Source: Acidobacteriota bacterium
Lineage (GTDB): Bacteria; Acidobacteriota; Vicinamibacteria; Vicinamibacterales; UBA2999
DNA: 55,974 nt
Reading direction: 5' to 3'
Assembly (NCBI GenBank): GCA_021731165.1
Contig: JAKFXY010000016.1
Location: 1-55,974, forward strand
The notes under the pieces are model-generated. The model was not told the origin of the DNA and did not search any database. It saw only the letters and a program-made list of their open reading frames with translations. Below, one piece after another: positions 30,869-38,563 of the stretch. The position numbers and the translations under genes are program-made. Position 1 is the stretch's first letter. Each line of letters begins with the position of its first letter.

Positions 30869-31654
30869 CTGACACCGCCCGCCTCTGAGTACGACAGCTT
30901 CGCCGACATCTACTCCGTGTGGACCGACACCGCCGGGTCCGCGCGTGCCAACCTGGGGTTCTACCTTGATGCCTATGCACGGGCCGACGGGCCGGTCGTC
31001 GAGCTTGGCGTCGGGGACGGCCGCATCGCGGTACCCGCCGCCGAGCGGGGGCGCGCCGTGGTCGGGGTGGATCTCTCGGAGGCGATGCTCGATCTCTGCC
31101 GCCGCCGGGCCCGGCAAGCGGGGGTGCTCGACCGACTCACGCTGATACACGCCGATTTCAGGAAGTTCGAGCTGGACACGCCCGCCGCGCTCGTCGCGCT
31201 GCCGTACCACAGCCTCGGCCATCTGCTGACGCTCGAGGACAAGGGTCGCCTGATCAGCCACATCTATTCCCAGATCCGGCCGGGGGGCCGGTTCATCTTC
31301 GACGATTTTCTGATGACGCCCGCGCTCGTCGCGCACATGCGGCGGGTCGAGCTGCGTGCGGAGTATCGAACCGCGGCCGGCGCGGATGTGCTGCTCTGGG
31401 TCACGTCGCTCGTGAACGAGCCGGCGCGGTCGATTCGCGTGGTGACGTGGGAGGACGAGCTCGACGCCGAGGGCGGGCTCGCGCGGCGTCGCTACCGCCG
31501 CTTGAGCCTCAGTTGGGTCGAGCCATCCCAGGCGCGCGCGATGCTCACGGAGGCCGGCTTCACCATCGAAGCATGCTACGGTGACTTCGACCGCACGCCC
31601 TTCTCGGACAGGACGGCGCGCGAGCAGATATGGGTGGCGCGCAAGCCGGCGTGA
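30869..31654 (+). CDS. SAM-dependent methyltransferase, probable CTG start
   Basis: Class I methyltransferase with motif I VVELGVGDGRIA, followed by VVGVDLSEAML and a GGRFIFDDF strand. Starting at the first ATG/GTG (30917) would give 245 residues. However, the same frame continues upstream with EYDSFADIYSVWTD, the usual N-terminal block of such enzymes, back to a stop at 30863-30865. The only near-start there is CTG 30869, with AGGTAGG (30855-30861) at good spacing. That gives 261 residues. The substrate is unknown. Confidence 0.75.
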   Translation: MTPPASEYDSFADIYSVWTDTAGSARANLGFYLDAYARADGPVVELGVGDGRIAVPAAERGRAVVGVDLSEAMLDLCRRRARQAGVLDRLTLIHADFRKFELDTPAALVALPYHSLGHLLTLEDKGRLISHIYSQIRPGGRFIFDDFLMTPALVAHMRRVELRAEYRTAAGADVLLWVTSLVNEPARSIRVVTWEDELDAEGGLARRRYRRLSLSWVEPSQARAMLTEAGFTIEACYGDFDRTPFSDRTAREQIWVARKPA

Positions 31655-31728
31655 CGACGAGCGGGTGAACCCAACGGGAATGCCCAGGTCAAGCGTCGAA
31701 GGTTGCGCGACCTACGGGAGACAACGCG

Positions 31729-32088
31729 ATGATCGGAACGACGGGTCTCAAGAACCTCCAGGTTGACTGCATTGTCGGCATTTATGAGCACGAGCGGCGG
31801 ACGCGGCAGACCGTGATCATGGATATCTCGCTGGACTACGACTTTGCCGCCGCCGCGGGCTCGGATGCGATTGGCGACGCCGTGGATTACGACGGCGTGG
31901 CACGCGGCGTCACCGAGCTCGTCCAGCGCCGCGCCTTTCAACTCATTGAAACGATGGCGGAGGAGACGGCCGCAATGCTGCTGGCAAGCCTTCGGCAGGT
32001 GCGGACGGTCAGGCTGGAGATTCGCAAGCCGGCCGCCGTGCCCGCGGCCGAGTGTTCGTTCGTGCGGGTGGAGCGCACGCGTTCATGA
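31729..32088 (+). CDS. folB: Dihydroneopterin aldolase
   Basis: A protein of 119 residues, usual length. It has the tunnelling-fold pattern of the family: VDCIVGIYEHERRTRQTV with the catalytic Glu/Tyr region, DAVDYDGVA, and LIETMAEETA with the substrate-binding glutamate, ending in EIRKPAAVP. It cleaves dihydroneopterin in folate synthesis. GGGAGA precedes the ATG. The stop overlaps the next start by ATGA. Confidence 0.92.
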   Translation: MIGTTGLKNLQVDCIVGIYEHERRTRQTVIMDISLDYDFAAAAGSDAIGDAVDYDGVARGVTELVQRRAFQLIETMAEETAAMLLASLRQVRTVRLEIRKPAAVPAAECSFVRVERTRS

Positions 32089-32828
32089 GCGAGTCGGGTG
32101 AGCGTTCGGGTTCGGGTCCGGTGGCCGTCGTGACCGGCGGTGCCCGCCGGCTGGGTCGTCATCTGTGCGCCACGCTGGCTCGTCGCGGCTACGACCTGGT
32201 GGTGTTGTATCGCGACTCGGAAGCCGATGCGCGCACGCTGGTCGAGGAGATCGGCGCCATCGGCCGGCGCGCGAGGGCGCTGGCGGTTGACGTGGGGGTG
32301 AACACGCAGGTGACCGCCGTGTTCGAGGACATCGCGGCGCAGGAAGGGCGCGTCGATCTCCTCCTGAACAACGTCGGCAACTACAACCCGCAGCACGTCA
32401 GCAGGCTCGATCCCTCGGTGTGGGATGCGACGCTGGCCACCAATCTCTCGGGCGCGTACTACTGCTCGTTCCACGCGCTCAAGCTGATGGTCCATGGCGG
32501 CAATATCGTCAACATCGGGATGGCGGGCCTCGAAGGCATCCGCGCCAACGTGCACGGCACCGACTACTACGTCAGCAAGACGGGCCTCCTGGTGCTGACG
32601 CGCGCGCTCGCGGCCGCGTACGCGAAAGAGCACATCCGCGTGAACATGGTGTCGCCGGGCCAGTTGGAGAACTCCATCGACCTGCCGTCTCCCGAAGACA
32701 TCGGGCGCTCGGTGCCGCTCGGCCGCGCCGGCACGCTGCAGGATGTCGCCCAGGCGGTTGAGTACCTGCTCGACGCCGGCTACGTCACCGGCGTCAACAT
32801 CAACGTCGCCGGCGGCTACCGGCTGTAA
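32085..32828 (+). CDS. SDR oxidoreductase, pteridine reductase (FolM/PTR1)-like
   Basis: A protein of 247 residues from the ATG coupled to folB. The cofactor loop is TGGARRLG (17-24), i.e. T-G-x-x-x-R-x-G, the pattern of pteridine reductases rather than the usual SDR T-G-x-x-x-G-x-G. NNVGN at 95-99 and catalytic Y161/K165 (YYVSK) are present. The catalytic Ser position reads NIGMAG, so it is substituted. Coupling to folB supports a reductase of dihydropterin, dihydromonapterin or dihydrofolate. The exact substrate is an inference. Confidence 0.8.
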   Translation: MSESGERSGSGPVAVVTGGARRLGRHLCATLARRGYDLVVLYRDSEADARTLVEEIGAIGRRARALAVDVGVNTQVTAVFEDIAAQEGRVDLLLNNVGNYNPQHVSRLDPSVWDATLATNLSGAYYCSFHALKLMVHGGNIVNIGMAGLEGIRANVHGTDYYVSKTGLLVLTRALAAAYAKEHIRVNMVSPGQLENSIDLPSPEDIGRSVPLGRAGTLQDVAQAVEYLLDAGYVTGVNINVAGGYRL

Positions 32829-32838
32829 GCTCCGCGCC

Positions 32839-34032
32839 GTGAGGGTCACCGCCAGCGCGCTCGTGCCGCTCTGGAGCCGCGCCGCTGAATGGGAGCGCCG
32901 CCTCGCCATGATCCGCGAGGCGAGATCGTTCCTGTATCTCTCCACGTACTACATCGAACACGATCAGTACGGCGTCGAGCTGCTGGATCTGCTCGGTGCG
33001 GCCCAGCGGCGCGGGGTGGCGGTGAATCTCCTCGTCGACGGCTTCGGTCAACAGCTTGGCGGCGTACTCATGTCCGCCGAGAGCACGTCGGCACTGGCAT
33101 CCCGGTTGGACGACCTGCGGCGCGGGGGAGCGGTCGTGACGATCTATCGTCCGCGGCAGCGGCTGCAGCGGTGGCTGGGAGGCGGCCATCACGTCAAGAT
33201 CCAGGTCTCGGACGCGGGCGAGGCTATCTTCGGCAGCAGCAACGTGACCCGGACCTCGTTCGAAGGCTGGAATGAGTACTCCGTGTGGCTTCGGGGGCCC
33301 GTGGTTCTGGCACTGCTCGACAGCTACGCGGCAATCGGTGGGTCGGTGGAGGCATCGCACCTCCGACACCTGAGTACCGTCACGGCCGGCGTCCCTGCCG
33401 TCGGTCCAGCCTCGGCGGCGGTTCCCGCCGCGACAGGAGATGTCGAGCTCGACTATTGGCTGTGTAATCCCAACTTGCATCAGGGCGTGTTCGGCCCGCT
33501 CGGGTGGCGTGGGTCCAATATCGTCACCGATCGCCTCATCCAGATGATCGCGACGGCGCGGGAGTCGATCGCCGTCACGAGTTTCTATTTCAAACCGGTG
33601 AAACCGCTGCTGACGGCGCTCATCGACGCCGCGCGGCGAGGCGTGAAGGTGGAAGTCCATCACTCGCACCGGGATGCGTTGCCGGCAACCGAGCTGGCGT
33701 GGATCGCGGCGGCCGCCCACTACGAACGGCTCCTTCGCGCGGGCGTGGAGGTATACGAGAACCGGCACGGCGAGCACTCGAAGATCGTGCTCGTCGATCG
33801 CACCTGGGTGGCATTCGGCAGCTACAACTGTGAGCACGCCGCGCACGACCGGCTGGCGGAGGCCATGCTCGCTACCCGCGATCCCAGAGCCATCGAACCC
33901 GCCGTGGCGATCTTCGCGGAGCTGCGCCAGCATCCGGACAATGTCCGGGTGACGCCGCTGGTGCTGCGCGGACTGCCGCCGCGGCTGAGGGCGAAGCAGG
34001 CGATTCTCGGCCCCTTCAAGCGGTGGATGTGA
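32839..34032 (+). CDS. Phospholipase D-like/cardiolipin synthase-family protein
   Basis: A protein of 397 residues from a GTG ten bases after the reductase stop. Two HKD motifs: H118-x-K120-x4-D125 (GHHVKIQVSD) and H313-x-K315-x4-D320 (HSKIVLVD), each followed by GSSN or GSYN. No N-terminal membrane segment is visible, unlike classic Cls. Phosphatidyl transfer is the likely chemistry. Third gene of the folB unit. Confidence 0.87.
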   Translation: MRVTASALVPLWSRAAEWERRLAMIREARSFLYLSTYYIEHDQYGVELLDLLGAAQRRGVAVNLLVDGFGQQLGGVLMSAESTSALASRLDDLRRGGAVVTIYRPRQRLQRWLGGGHHVKIQVSDAGEAIFGSSNVTRTSFEGWNEYSVWLRGPVVLALLDSYAAIGGSVEASHLRHLSTVTAGVPAVGPASAAVPAATGDVELDYWLCNPNLHQGVFGPLGWRGSNIVTDRLIQMIATARESIAVTSFYFKPVKPLLTALIDAARRGVKVEVHHSHRDALPATELAWIAAAAHYERLLRAGVEVYENRHGEHSKIVLVDRTWVAFGSYNCEHAAHDRLAEAMLATRDPRAIEPAVAIFAELRQHPDNVRVTPLVLRGLPPRLRAKQAILGPFKRWM

Positions 34033-34059
34033 ACCCGGTCCAAGTAGAAGGGATATCGC

Positions 34060-34650
34060 GTGTCAACAGCAGGCCTTCGCTTCAAGGAGATCGAACACAA
34101 GTACGTGGTCGGCGACGAGTTCGATCTCGAGTCGTGTCGCACCGTGCTGGCGACGCTCGGCCTTGTCAGGACCACGTCGATTCGGGTGAGGGACGACTAC
34201 TACCTGACCGAGGGCGGCCAGCGCCGCCGATTCCTCGTCCGGCACCGCTTCGATGCAGAGCTGCACCAGCTGACGATCAAGACACTCGAGGTCGATGCCG
34301 AGGTTCGCGACGAGGTGAACCTCGACCTCGGGCAGCAGGCCGGCGATCAGGGGGCGCAGGTCGAGGCATTCATGGCGTGTCTTGGCATCTCGTGGCGCGG
34401 CACGGTCCACAAGGACGTGGAGGTCTGGTACTTCCCCGACTGCGAAGTCGTGTACTACCGCGCGTGGACCGATTCGCGGTCGATCCGCTGTGTCGAGTTC
34501 GAAGCGAGAGGTGGGACGTCGGTGGCCGAGGCGCTGGCGATCGTCGAACGGTTCGAACGCGCCACGGGCTTCGACTGCCAGGTCCGGGAACACAGATCTC
34601 TTCCGCAGCTCCTGTTTCCCGAACTCGCCGACCGACTGGCCGGGGCCTGA
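34060..34650 (+). CDS. CYTH-domain protein
   Basis: A protein of 196 residues from a GTG with AGAAGGG upstream. The CYTH signature E-x-E-x-K is EIEHK near residue 10. It continues with alternating strands of basic and acidic residues (VRDDYYLTE, RRRFLVRHRF, LTIKTLEV, VEFEA) that line a triphosphate tunnel. Possible roles are a class IV adenylate cyclase, thiamine-triphosphatase or inorganic triphosphatase; the sequence does not decide. Ends just before the second GGAGACAC-type hairpin. Confidence 0.8.
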   Translation: MSTAGLRFKEIEHKYVVGDEFDLESCRTVLATLGLVRTTSIRVRDDYYLTEGGQRRRFLVRHRFDAELHQLTIKTLEVDAEVRDEVNLDLGQQAGDQGAQVEAFMACLGISWRGTVHKDVEVWYFPDCEVVYYRAWTDSRSIRCVEFEARGGTSVAEALAIVERFERATGFDCQVREHRSLPQLLFPELADRLAGA

Positions 34651-34659
34651 CGCCGGAGA

Positions 34660-34708
34660 CACCGAGACACTGAGGACACATCGGAAGACATTGCTCTGTG
34701 TCTCGGTG
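34660..34708. repeat. GAGACAC/GTGTCTC hairpin repeat, copy 2
   Basis: CACCGAGACAC (34660-34670) is perfectly inverted at 34698-34708 around 27 bases. It begins ten bases after the CYTH stop and separates it from the convergent ABC exporter genes. Same family as 3065-3105, but with a longer loop and a one-base change in the arm (CCGAG versus CGGAG). Confidence 0.7.
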
Positions 34709-34729
34709 CGACGAGAAGGTGACGAGCGA

Positions 34730-35533
34730 CTAGCGGCTCGACATCACCGGCTGCGGCGCTATCGCCGGAGGTGCCGGTCGTCGCTCACCGATCTGCTGCC
34801 GCCACATCGCGAAGTAGAGACCCTTCTGCTCGAGCAGCCCGGCGTGCGAACCTGATTCGATGACCCGCCCGCGCTCGAGGACGAAGATCCGGTCCGCGTG
34901 CATGATTGTGGAAAGCCGATGCGCGATGAGGATCGTGATCACGTCCTGACTGGTGGCCACGTCGCGGATCGTTTCGCCGATCTCCTCCTCGGTCAGCGAA
35001 TCGAGTGACGAGGTCGCCTCGTCGAACACGAGCAGGTGCGGGTGACGCAACAGCGCCCGCGCGATCGACAGCCGCTGCTTCTCGCCGCCAGACACCTTGA
35101 CCCCGCCCTCTCCGATGACCGTGTCGAGTCCGCGGTCCGCCCGCGCGAGGAGACTGGTGCACGCCGCCTTGCGCAGCACATCCAGGCATTCCGCGTCGCT
35201 CGCCTTGGGGTTCACGAACAGCAGGTTCTCGCGGATCGTGCCGGAGAAGAGCTGGGTGTCCTGCGTCACGAACCCGATGCGCTCGCGCAGTTCGTCCAGG
35301 TCGATCGTCCTCGCCGGATGCCCGTTGTAGAGGATGTCGCCGGTCTGCGGTGGGTAGAGGCCCACCAGCAGCTTCACGAGCGTTGTCTTTCCCGCACCCG
35401 ACGGCCCGACGAAGGCAATCGTGTCGCCGCGGCCGACCTCGAAGGAGATGTCGGTCAGCGCCGGCGACGAGGCCGACTGGTGTCTGAAGCTGACCCGGTC
35501 GAACGCCAGCCGGTGAAGGGCGGGGACCGGCAC
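34730..35533 (-). CDS. ABC exporter, nucleotide-binding half (after in-frame amber)
   Basis: A frame of 267 residues from a GTG. It has Walker A GPSGAGKTT, the Q-loop, signature VSGGEKQRLS, Walker B LLVFDEATSSLD and H-loop IAHRLS, so the ATPase is intact. It lies in the same frame as the membrane half at 35576-36517, separated by TAG at 35578-35576 and a linker DILDIPKEPRP. The GTG has no ribosome site, so separate translation is doubtful. Either the gene carries a nonsense mutation (for example from CAG), the base is a sequence error, or the stop is read through. Confidence 0.8.
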   Translation of the reverse strand: MPVPALHRLAFDRVSFRHQSASSPALTDISFEVGRGDTIAFVGPSGAGKTTLVKLLVGLYPPQTGDILYNGHPARTIDLDELRERIGFVTQDTQLFSGTIRENLLFVNPKASDAECLDVLRKAACTSLLARADRGLDTVIGEGGVKVSGGEKQRLSIARALLRHPHLLVFDEATSSLDSLTEEEIGETIRDVATSQDVITILIAHRLSTIMHADRIFVLERGRVIESGSHAGLLEQKGLYFAMWRQQIGERRPAPPAIAPQPVMSSR

Positions 35534-35575
35534 CGGATTCGGTGGGCGCGGTTCCTTCGGGATGTCCAGGATGTC

Positions 35576-36517
35576 CTAGAAGTTCTTCAGCGAGACCTCC
35601 GCTTCCCGGTAGATGTTGATGATGTTTCCCAGTTCCTGGAGCGGTCCGAAGATGAAAAACGAATAGATGAAGAGCGAGAAGAACTGCCCGACCGTGATCG
35701 CCCGCGTGAAGATCAGGTAAAGCATCAGAAACAGGATGCTCGTTCGCAGGAAGTTCACCGCCGTCCCCTGAACGAAGCTGAGGCTGCGGATGTAGCGCAC
35801 CTTCTTCAGCTCGAGCTGCAGAATCTTGTCGGTGGTCGAATTGAGGCGTGCGATCTCCTGTTGCGCGAGCCCGAGGCTCTTGACCAGCTCGATGTTGCGC
35901 AGCGACTCGGTGGTCGAGCCCGCCAGCGCCGTGGTTTCGGCCACGATCACCTTCTGGATCACCTTGATCTTCCTGCTGAGCACCGAACTGAGGATGCCGA
36001 GCAGCGGCACCGTCAGGAAATAGGCCGGTGCGATGATCCAGTGGACGCTGAACGCGTACACCATCACGAAGATGATCCCGACGAGCGACGTGAAGAGCAC
36101 GTTGATCGAGGCCGAGATGAGCTTCTCGACATCGGTTCTGACCTTCTGCAGCTTGCCCAGGGTCTCGCCGCTGCGCTGATCCTCGAAGACGGCATAGGGC
36201 AGCTCGAGCGAGTGCCGGATGCCGTCTGAGTAGAGCCGTGCGCCCAGTCGCTGTGTGATGACGTTGATGAAATAGTCCTGGAAGTTCTTCGCCACTCGCG
36301 AGACAAACGCCACGCCCACCGCCGCCGCCAGCAGCACGCTGACGCCGCGGAAGAACTCGCCGGTCGTGTACTCCTGGAACCTCGTGGCGTAGTCGTCGAT
36401 CACGTGCCGGAAGATCAGCGGATCCAGCAGCGAGAACACCTGATTGATCGCCGCCAGGACGAGCGCGAGCGTGACCAGCGGCCAGTAGTGCTTGAGGTAC
36501 GCGGCCAGAAGTTTCAT
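35576..36517 (-). CDS. ABC exporter, membrane half ending at amber codon
   Basis: A protein of 313 residues from MKLLAAYLKHYWP with six membrane segments and the cytoplasmic coupling helices of a type IV ABC exporter. It ends AEVSLKNF-TAG. Homologues continue directly from the N-N-F turn into the linker and the ATPase, which here follows in frame after the stop. Full length without the stop would be 595 residues, the normal size of a half-transporter that dimerises. It is 32 bases downstream of the TraB/GumN gene. Confidence 0.8.
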   Translation of the reverse strand: MKLLAAYLKHYWPLVTLALVLAAINQVFSLLDPLIFRHVIDDYATRFQEYTTGEFFRGVSVLLAAAVGVAFVSRVAKNFQDYFINVITQRLGARLYSDGIRHSLELPYAVFEDQRSGETLGKLQKVRTDVEKLISASINVLFTSLVGIIFVMVYAFSVHWIIAPAYFLTVPLLGILSSVLSRKIKVIQKVIVAETTALAGSTTESLRNIELVKSLGLAQQEIARLNSTTDKILQLELKKVRYIRSLSFVQGTAVNFLRTSILFLMLYLIFTRAITVGQFFSLFIYSFFIFGPLQELGNIINIYREAEVSLKNF

Positions 36518-36549
36518 CGGTGCCCTCGCTACGCTCTCTACGCTGTGTG

Positions 36550-37479
36550 CTATCGCTGTTCGAGGCGGTAGCCGCGACGCTCGAGGTTCGCCAGCAGGCC
36601 GTCGGGGCCGACGAGATGGGCGGCGCCCACCACGACGAAGCAGGCGGACCCCTGGGTGAGGCAGGCCTCGAGCCGCGGCATCCAGTTGCGGTTGCGCTCC
36701 ACGATGAGCGACGTATAGGCGCCGGGGAATTCGCTGAAGCCGGCGAGCACGATCTTCTCCATGGCGACGGCGTCTCCACGCTGCCACGCCGTGACGAGCG
36801 TCGAGAGGCTGCCGCGCGCGGCGTCGGAATCCCGGATGGTGCCGAGCAGCATCTGTTCCTGAACCGCCTCCGGCATCCGATCCAGCCGGTCGATCTGCGA
36901 GGCTGCCGTTTCGAGCCCGACCACCGTCTTTCCGCCGGCCGTGGCGCGGTCGAAGAAGTGCTTGTCCAGCCCCATGGCAGGGTCCAGCCCGGCCTTCTGC
37001 ATCTCGATGGCGCTCAGCATGAGGTTCACCATCCACGGTTTCATGGGACGGAGGAGATCCATGGAGAGCGGCGAGTCCTTCAGACGATCGGCGATGAGTT
37101 TGGCGGTGTCGGCCGAGACGACCAGGTCGAACGTCCGGCCATCCTGGTACATGCCCTTGCTGAGCAGGAGTGGTCCGGTCGTGAGCATGTCCGCCTCCGC
37201 GAGATCGATTTCCTCGACCAGAGTGCGGGAGGCATCGAACGCCTGCTCGAAGGCGGCGCTCAGCGGGTACGCGCTCGCGCCGAGCGCATGAACCGAACCA
37301 GCCAGATAGAGGACCCCTGTGGCCGATTGCACTCGCCACAAGAAACTTCGCCCCGCGGGTGCCGGCGACTGCGCCGCGGCCGGCCAGGCGGTCATCGCGG
37401 ACGTGACAGCGATCGCGACCGCGGCTTTGACCAGAGCGGGGACGCACCAACGCGCGAATCGTGTCAGGTGAGGCAGCAC
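36550..37479 (-). CDS. TraB/GumN-family protein, exported
   Basis: A protein of 309 residues from a GTG. A signal peptide (hydrophobic run AAVAIAVTSAMTAWPAAAQ) is followed by the TraB/GumN pattern: FLWRVQSATGVLYLAGSVH with the GS-x-H motif, VEEIDL, GLETAASQ, RNRNW and VVVGAAHLVGPDGL near the end. These are putative metalloproteases of the Tiki type; the conserved Glu, His and Arg positions are here. It is upstream of the ABC exporter on the same strand, so probably cotranscribed. Confidence 0.85.
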   Translation of the reverse strand: MLPHLTRFARWCVPALVKAAVAIAVTSAMTAWPAAAQSPAPAGRSFLWRVQSATGVLYLAGSVHALGASAYPLSAAFEQAFDASRTLVEEIDLAEADMLTTGPLLLSKGMYQDGRTFDLVVSADTAKLIADRLKDSPLSMDLLRPMKPWMVNLMLSAIEMQKAGLDPAMGLDKHFFDRATAGGKTVVGLETAASQIDRLDRMPEAVQEQMLLGTIRDSDAARGSLSTLVTAWQRGDAVAMEKIVLAGFSEFPGAYTSLIVERNRNWMPRLEACLTQGSACFVVVGAAHLVGPDGLLANLERRGYRLEQR

Positions 37480-37633
37480 TCGGTAGATTATCGGCTATAC
37501 TGTGGCGACGTTTCCTGAGCCATCCGCACGCGGCGGGTTCCTCGTCAGCGCGTCGTGTGTCGGAGGAGCCTCACCATGGATTGCCAGCCCCGGCGCCTCG
37601 TCAACCCGCCTTCGCCATGCCCCTTGACGTGAC

Positions 37634-37798
37634 ATGAATAACGTCTGGATAGTCATCGGAGTCGGAATTGGTATTGTCGGCGTCATTGCCGGTTGTGTCA
37701 CGTTCTGGTTCCGGCGTGGCGCGGAACCCGACATGGGCACGGTGAGTACGCAGTGGGTGTCCGAGCAGCGGGCCGATGGCCGCGACGGGCATCGATAA
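37634..37798 (+). CDS. 54-residue single-pass membrane protein
   Basis: It reads MNNVWIVIGVGIGIVGVIAG, then CVTFWFRRGAEPDMGTVS, then TQWVSEQRADGRDGHR. One N-terminal membrane helix (4-26), positively charged stop-transfer (FRRG), and a conserved-looking cytoplasmic end D-M-G-x-V-S-x-Q-W-V-x-E-Q-R. Similar short tails occur in other Acidobacteriota by my recollection, which supports a real gene. The function is unknown. No close neighbours on its strand; a TATACT at 37496-37501 could be its -10. Confidence 0.65.
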   Translation: MNNVWIVIGVGIGIVGVIAGCVTFWFRRGAEPDMGTVSTQWVSEQRADGRDGHR

Positions 37799-37894
37799 CG
37801 CTCACCTTCGTCGCGTCCTCATTTCCCATCCCGTTCCCTCGTCAGTGACGTCTCGCTCGCAGGAGCGCATGCCGCCAATCACCGCCGCGCGCGG

Positions 37895-38542
37895 TCAGGG
37901 TATGGTGAACAGCCGCGGCCACCAGGGTGCGTCGCGGAGTGCCCCGATGACTTCGCCGACCAGCGGGATCCAGATCCACCGCGACGCTCTCGCGCATTCG
38001 AGATACAGGGAGTGCAGGTCCACGGTCAGCCTGGGCGCGGCCTGAAAATGTCGGAATGACGGCCAGAAGCGGTTCGTGCGGCGGCAGTACTCCCGGTACG
38101 CGTCGCCCAGGCGCTCGGCGAGCGACGCCTCTTCCACGCGCACCGTTCCTTGCATGTAGAGCACTGTCAGAATCGCCAGCGCCGCGGCAAAGACGATGCT
38201 CTTGAGGAACAGACCGGCGGAAACCGCCACGAGGAGCGATCCGAAGTAGAGCGGATGCCGGCAGAGCGAATATGGCCCTTCGGTCACGGCGACGTCGTTC
38301 TTGCGGCCGCCGATATAGAGAGTGGCCCAGAACCGGATGCCCGCGCCGGCGATGAATGTGATCCAGGCGGCCGAATTGATTGCCACGTCGGCCCACGAGC
38401 GAGGCGTCACCAGCGGTGTGGCCAGAATCGTGAAGACAAACGGCGGGCCGAGCACCAAGACTCCGGCCGCGCCTCGCCACTTGAAGCGGCGGCGGTGCAG
38501 GAGGTGCACGCGCGAGGCGAGGACGATCGGTTCGCTGGTCAC
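37895..38542 (-). CDS. Isoprenylcysteine carboxyl methyltransferase-like membrane protein
   Basis: A protein of 215 residues with four to five membrane segments. The ICMT/PEMT motif is GPYSLCRHPLYFGSLL near 90-105, followed by EEASLAERLGDAYREYCRRT with the E-x-x-L-x-x-x-x-G-x-x-Y-x-x-Y pattern that binds SAM. Bacterial members methylate small isoprenoid or lipid substrates, as no prenylated proteins are made. It starts 21 bases from the RND adaptor stop and may be its downstream partner in one unit. Confidence 0.85.
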   Translation of the reverse strand: MTSEPIVLASRVHLLHRRRFKWRGAAGVLVLGPPFVFTILATPLVTPRSWADVAINSAAWITFIAGAGIRFWATLYIGGRKNDVAVTEGPYSLCRHPLYFGSLLVAVSAGLFLKSIVFAAALAILTVLYMQGTVRVEEASLAERLGDAYREYCRRTNRFWPSFRHFQAAPRLTVDLHSLYLECARASRWIWIPLVGEVIGALRDAPWWPRLFTIP

Positions 38543-38563
38543 TTCGCTGAATTGTACTGTGGC

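Noticed and set aside
35576-35578. Programmed frameshift as the cause of the split exporter
   Set aside because: The two halves are in the same frame, so no shift is needed; only the TAG separates them.
34785-36779. 664-codon minus-strand frame across the ABC exporter
   Set aside because: Runs through both exporter halves in a shifted frame; the true frame has Walker and signature motifs.
37495-37740. 81-codon minus-strand frame upstream of the TraB/GumN gene
   Set aside because: Antisense to the 54-residue membrane protein and rich in Pro/Thr repeats of the kind produced by shadow frames.
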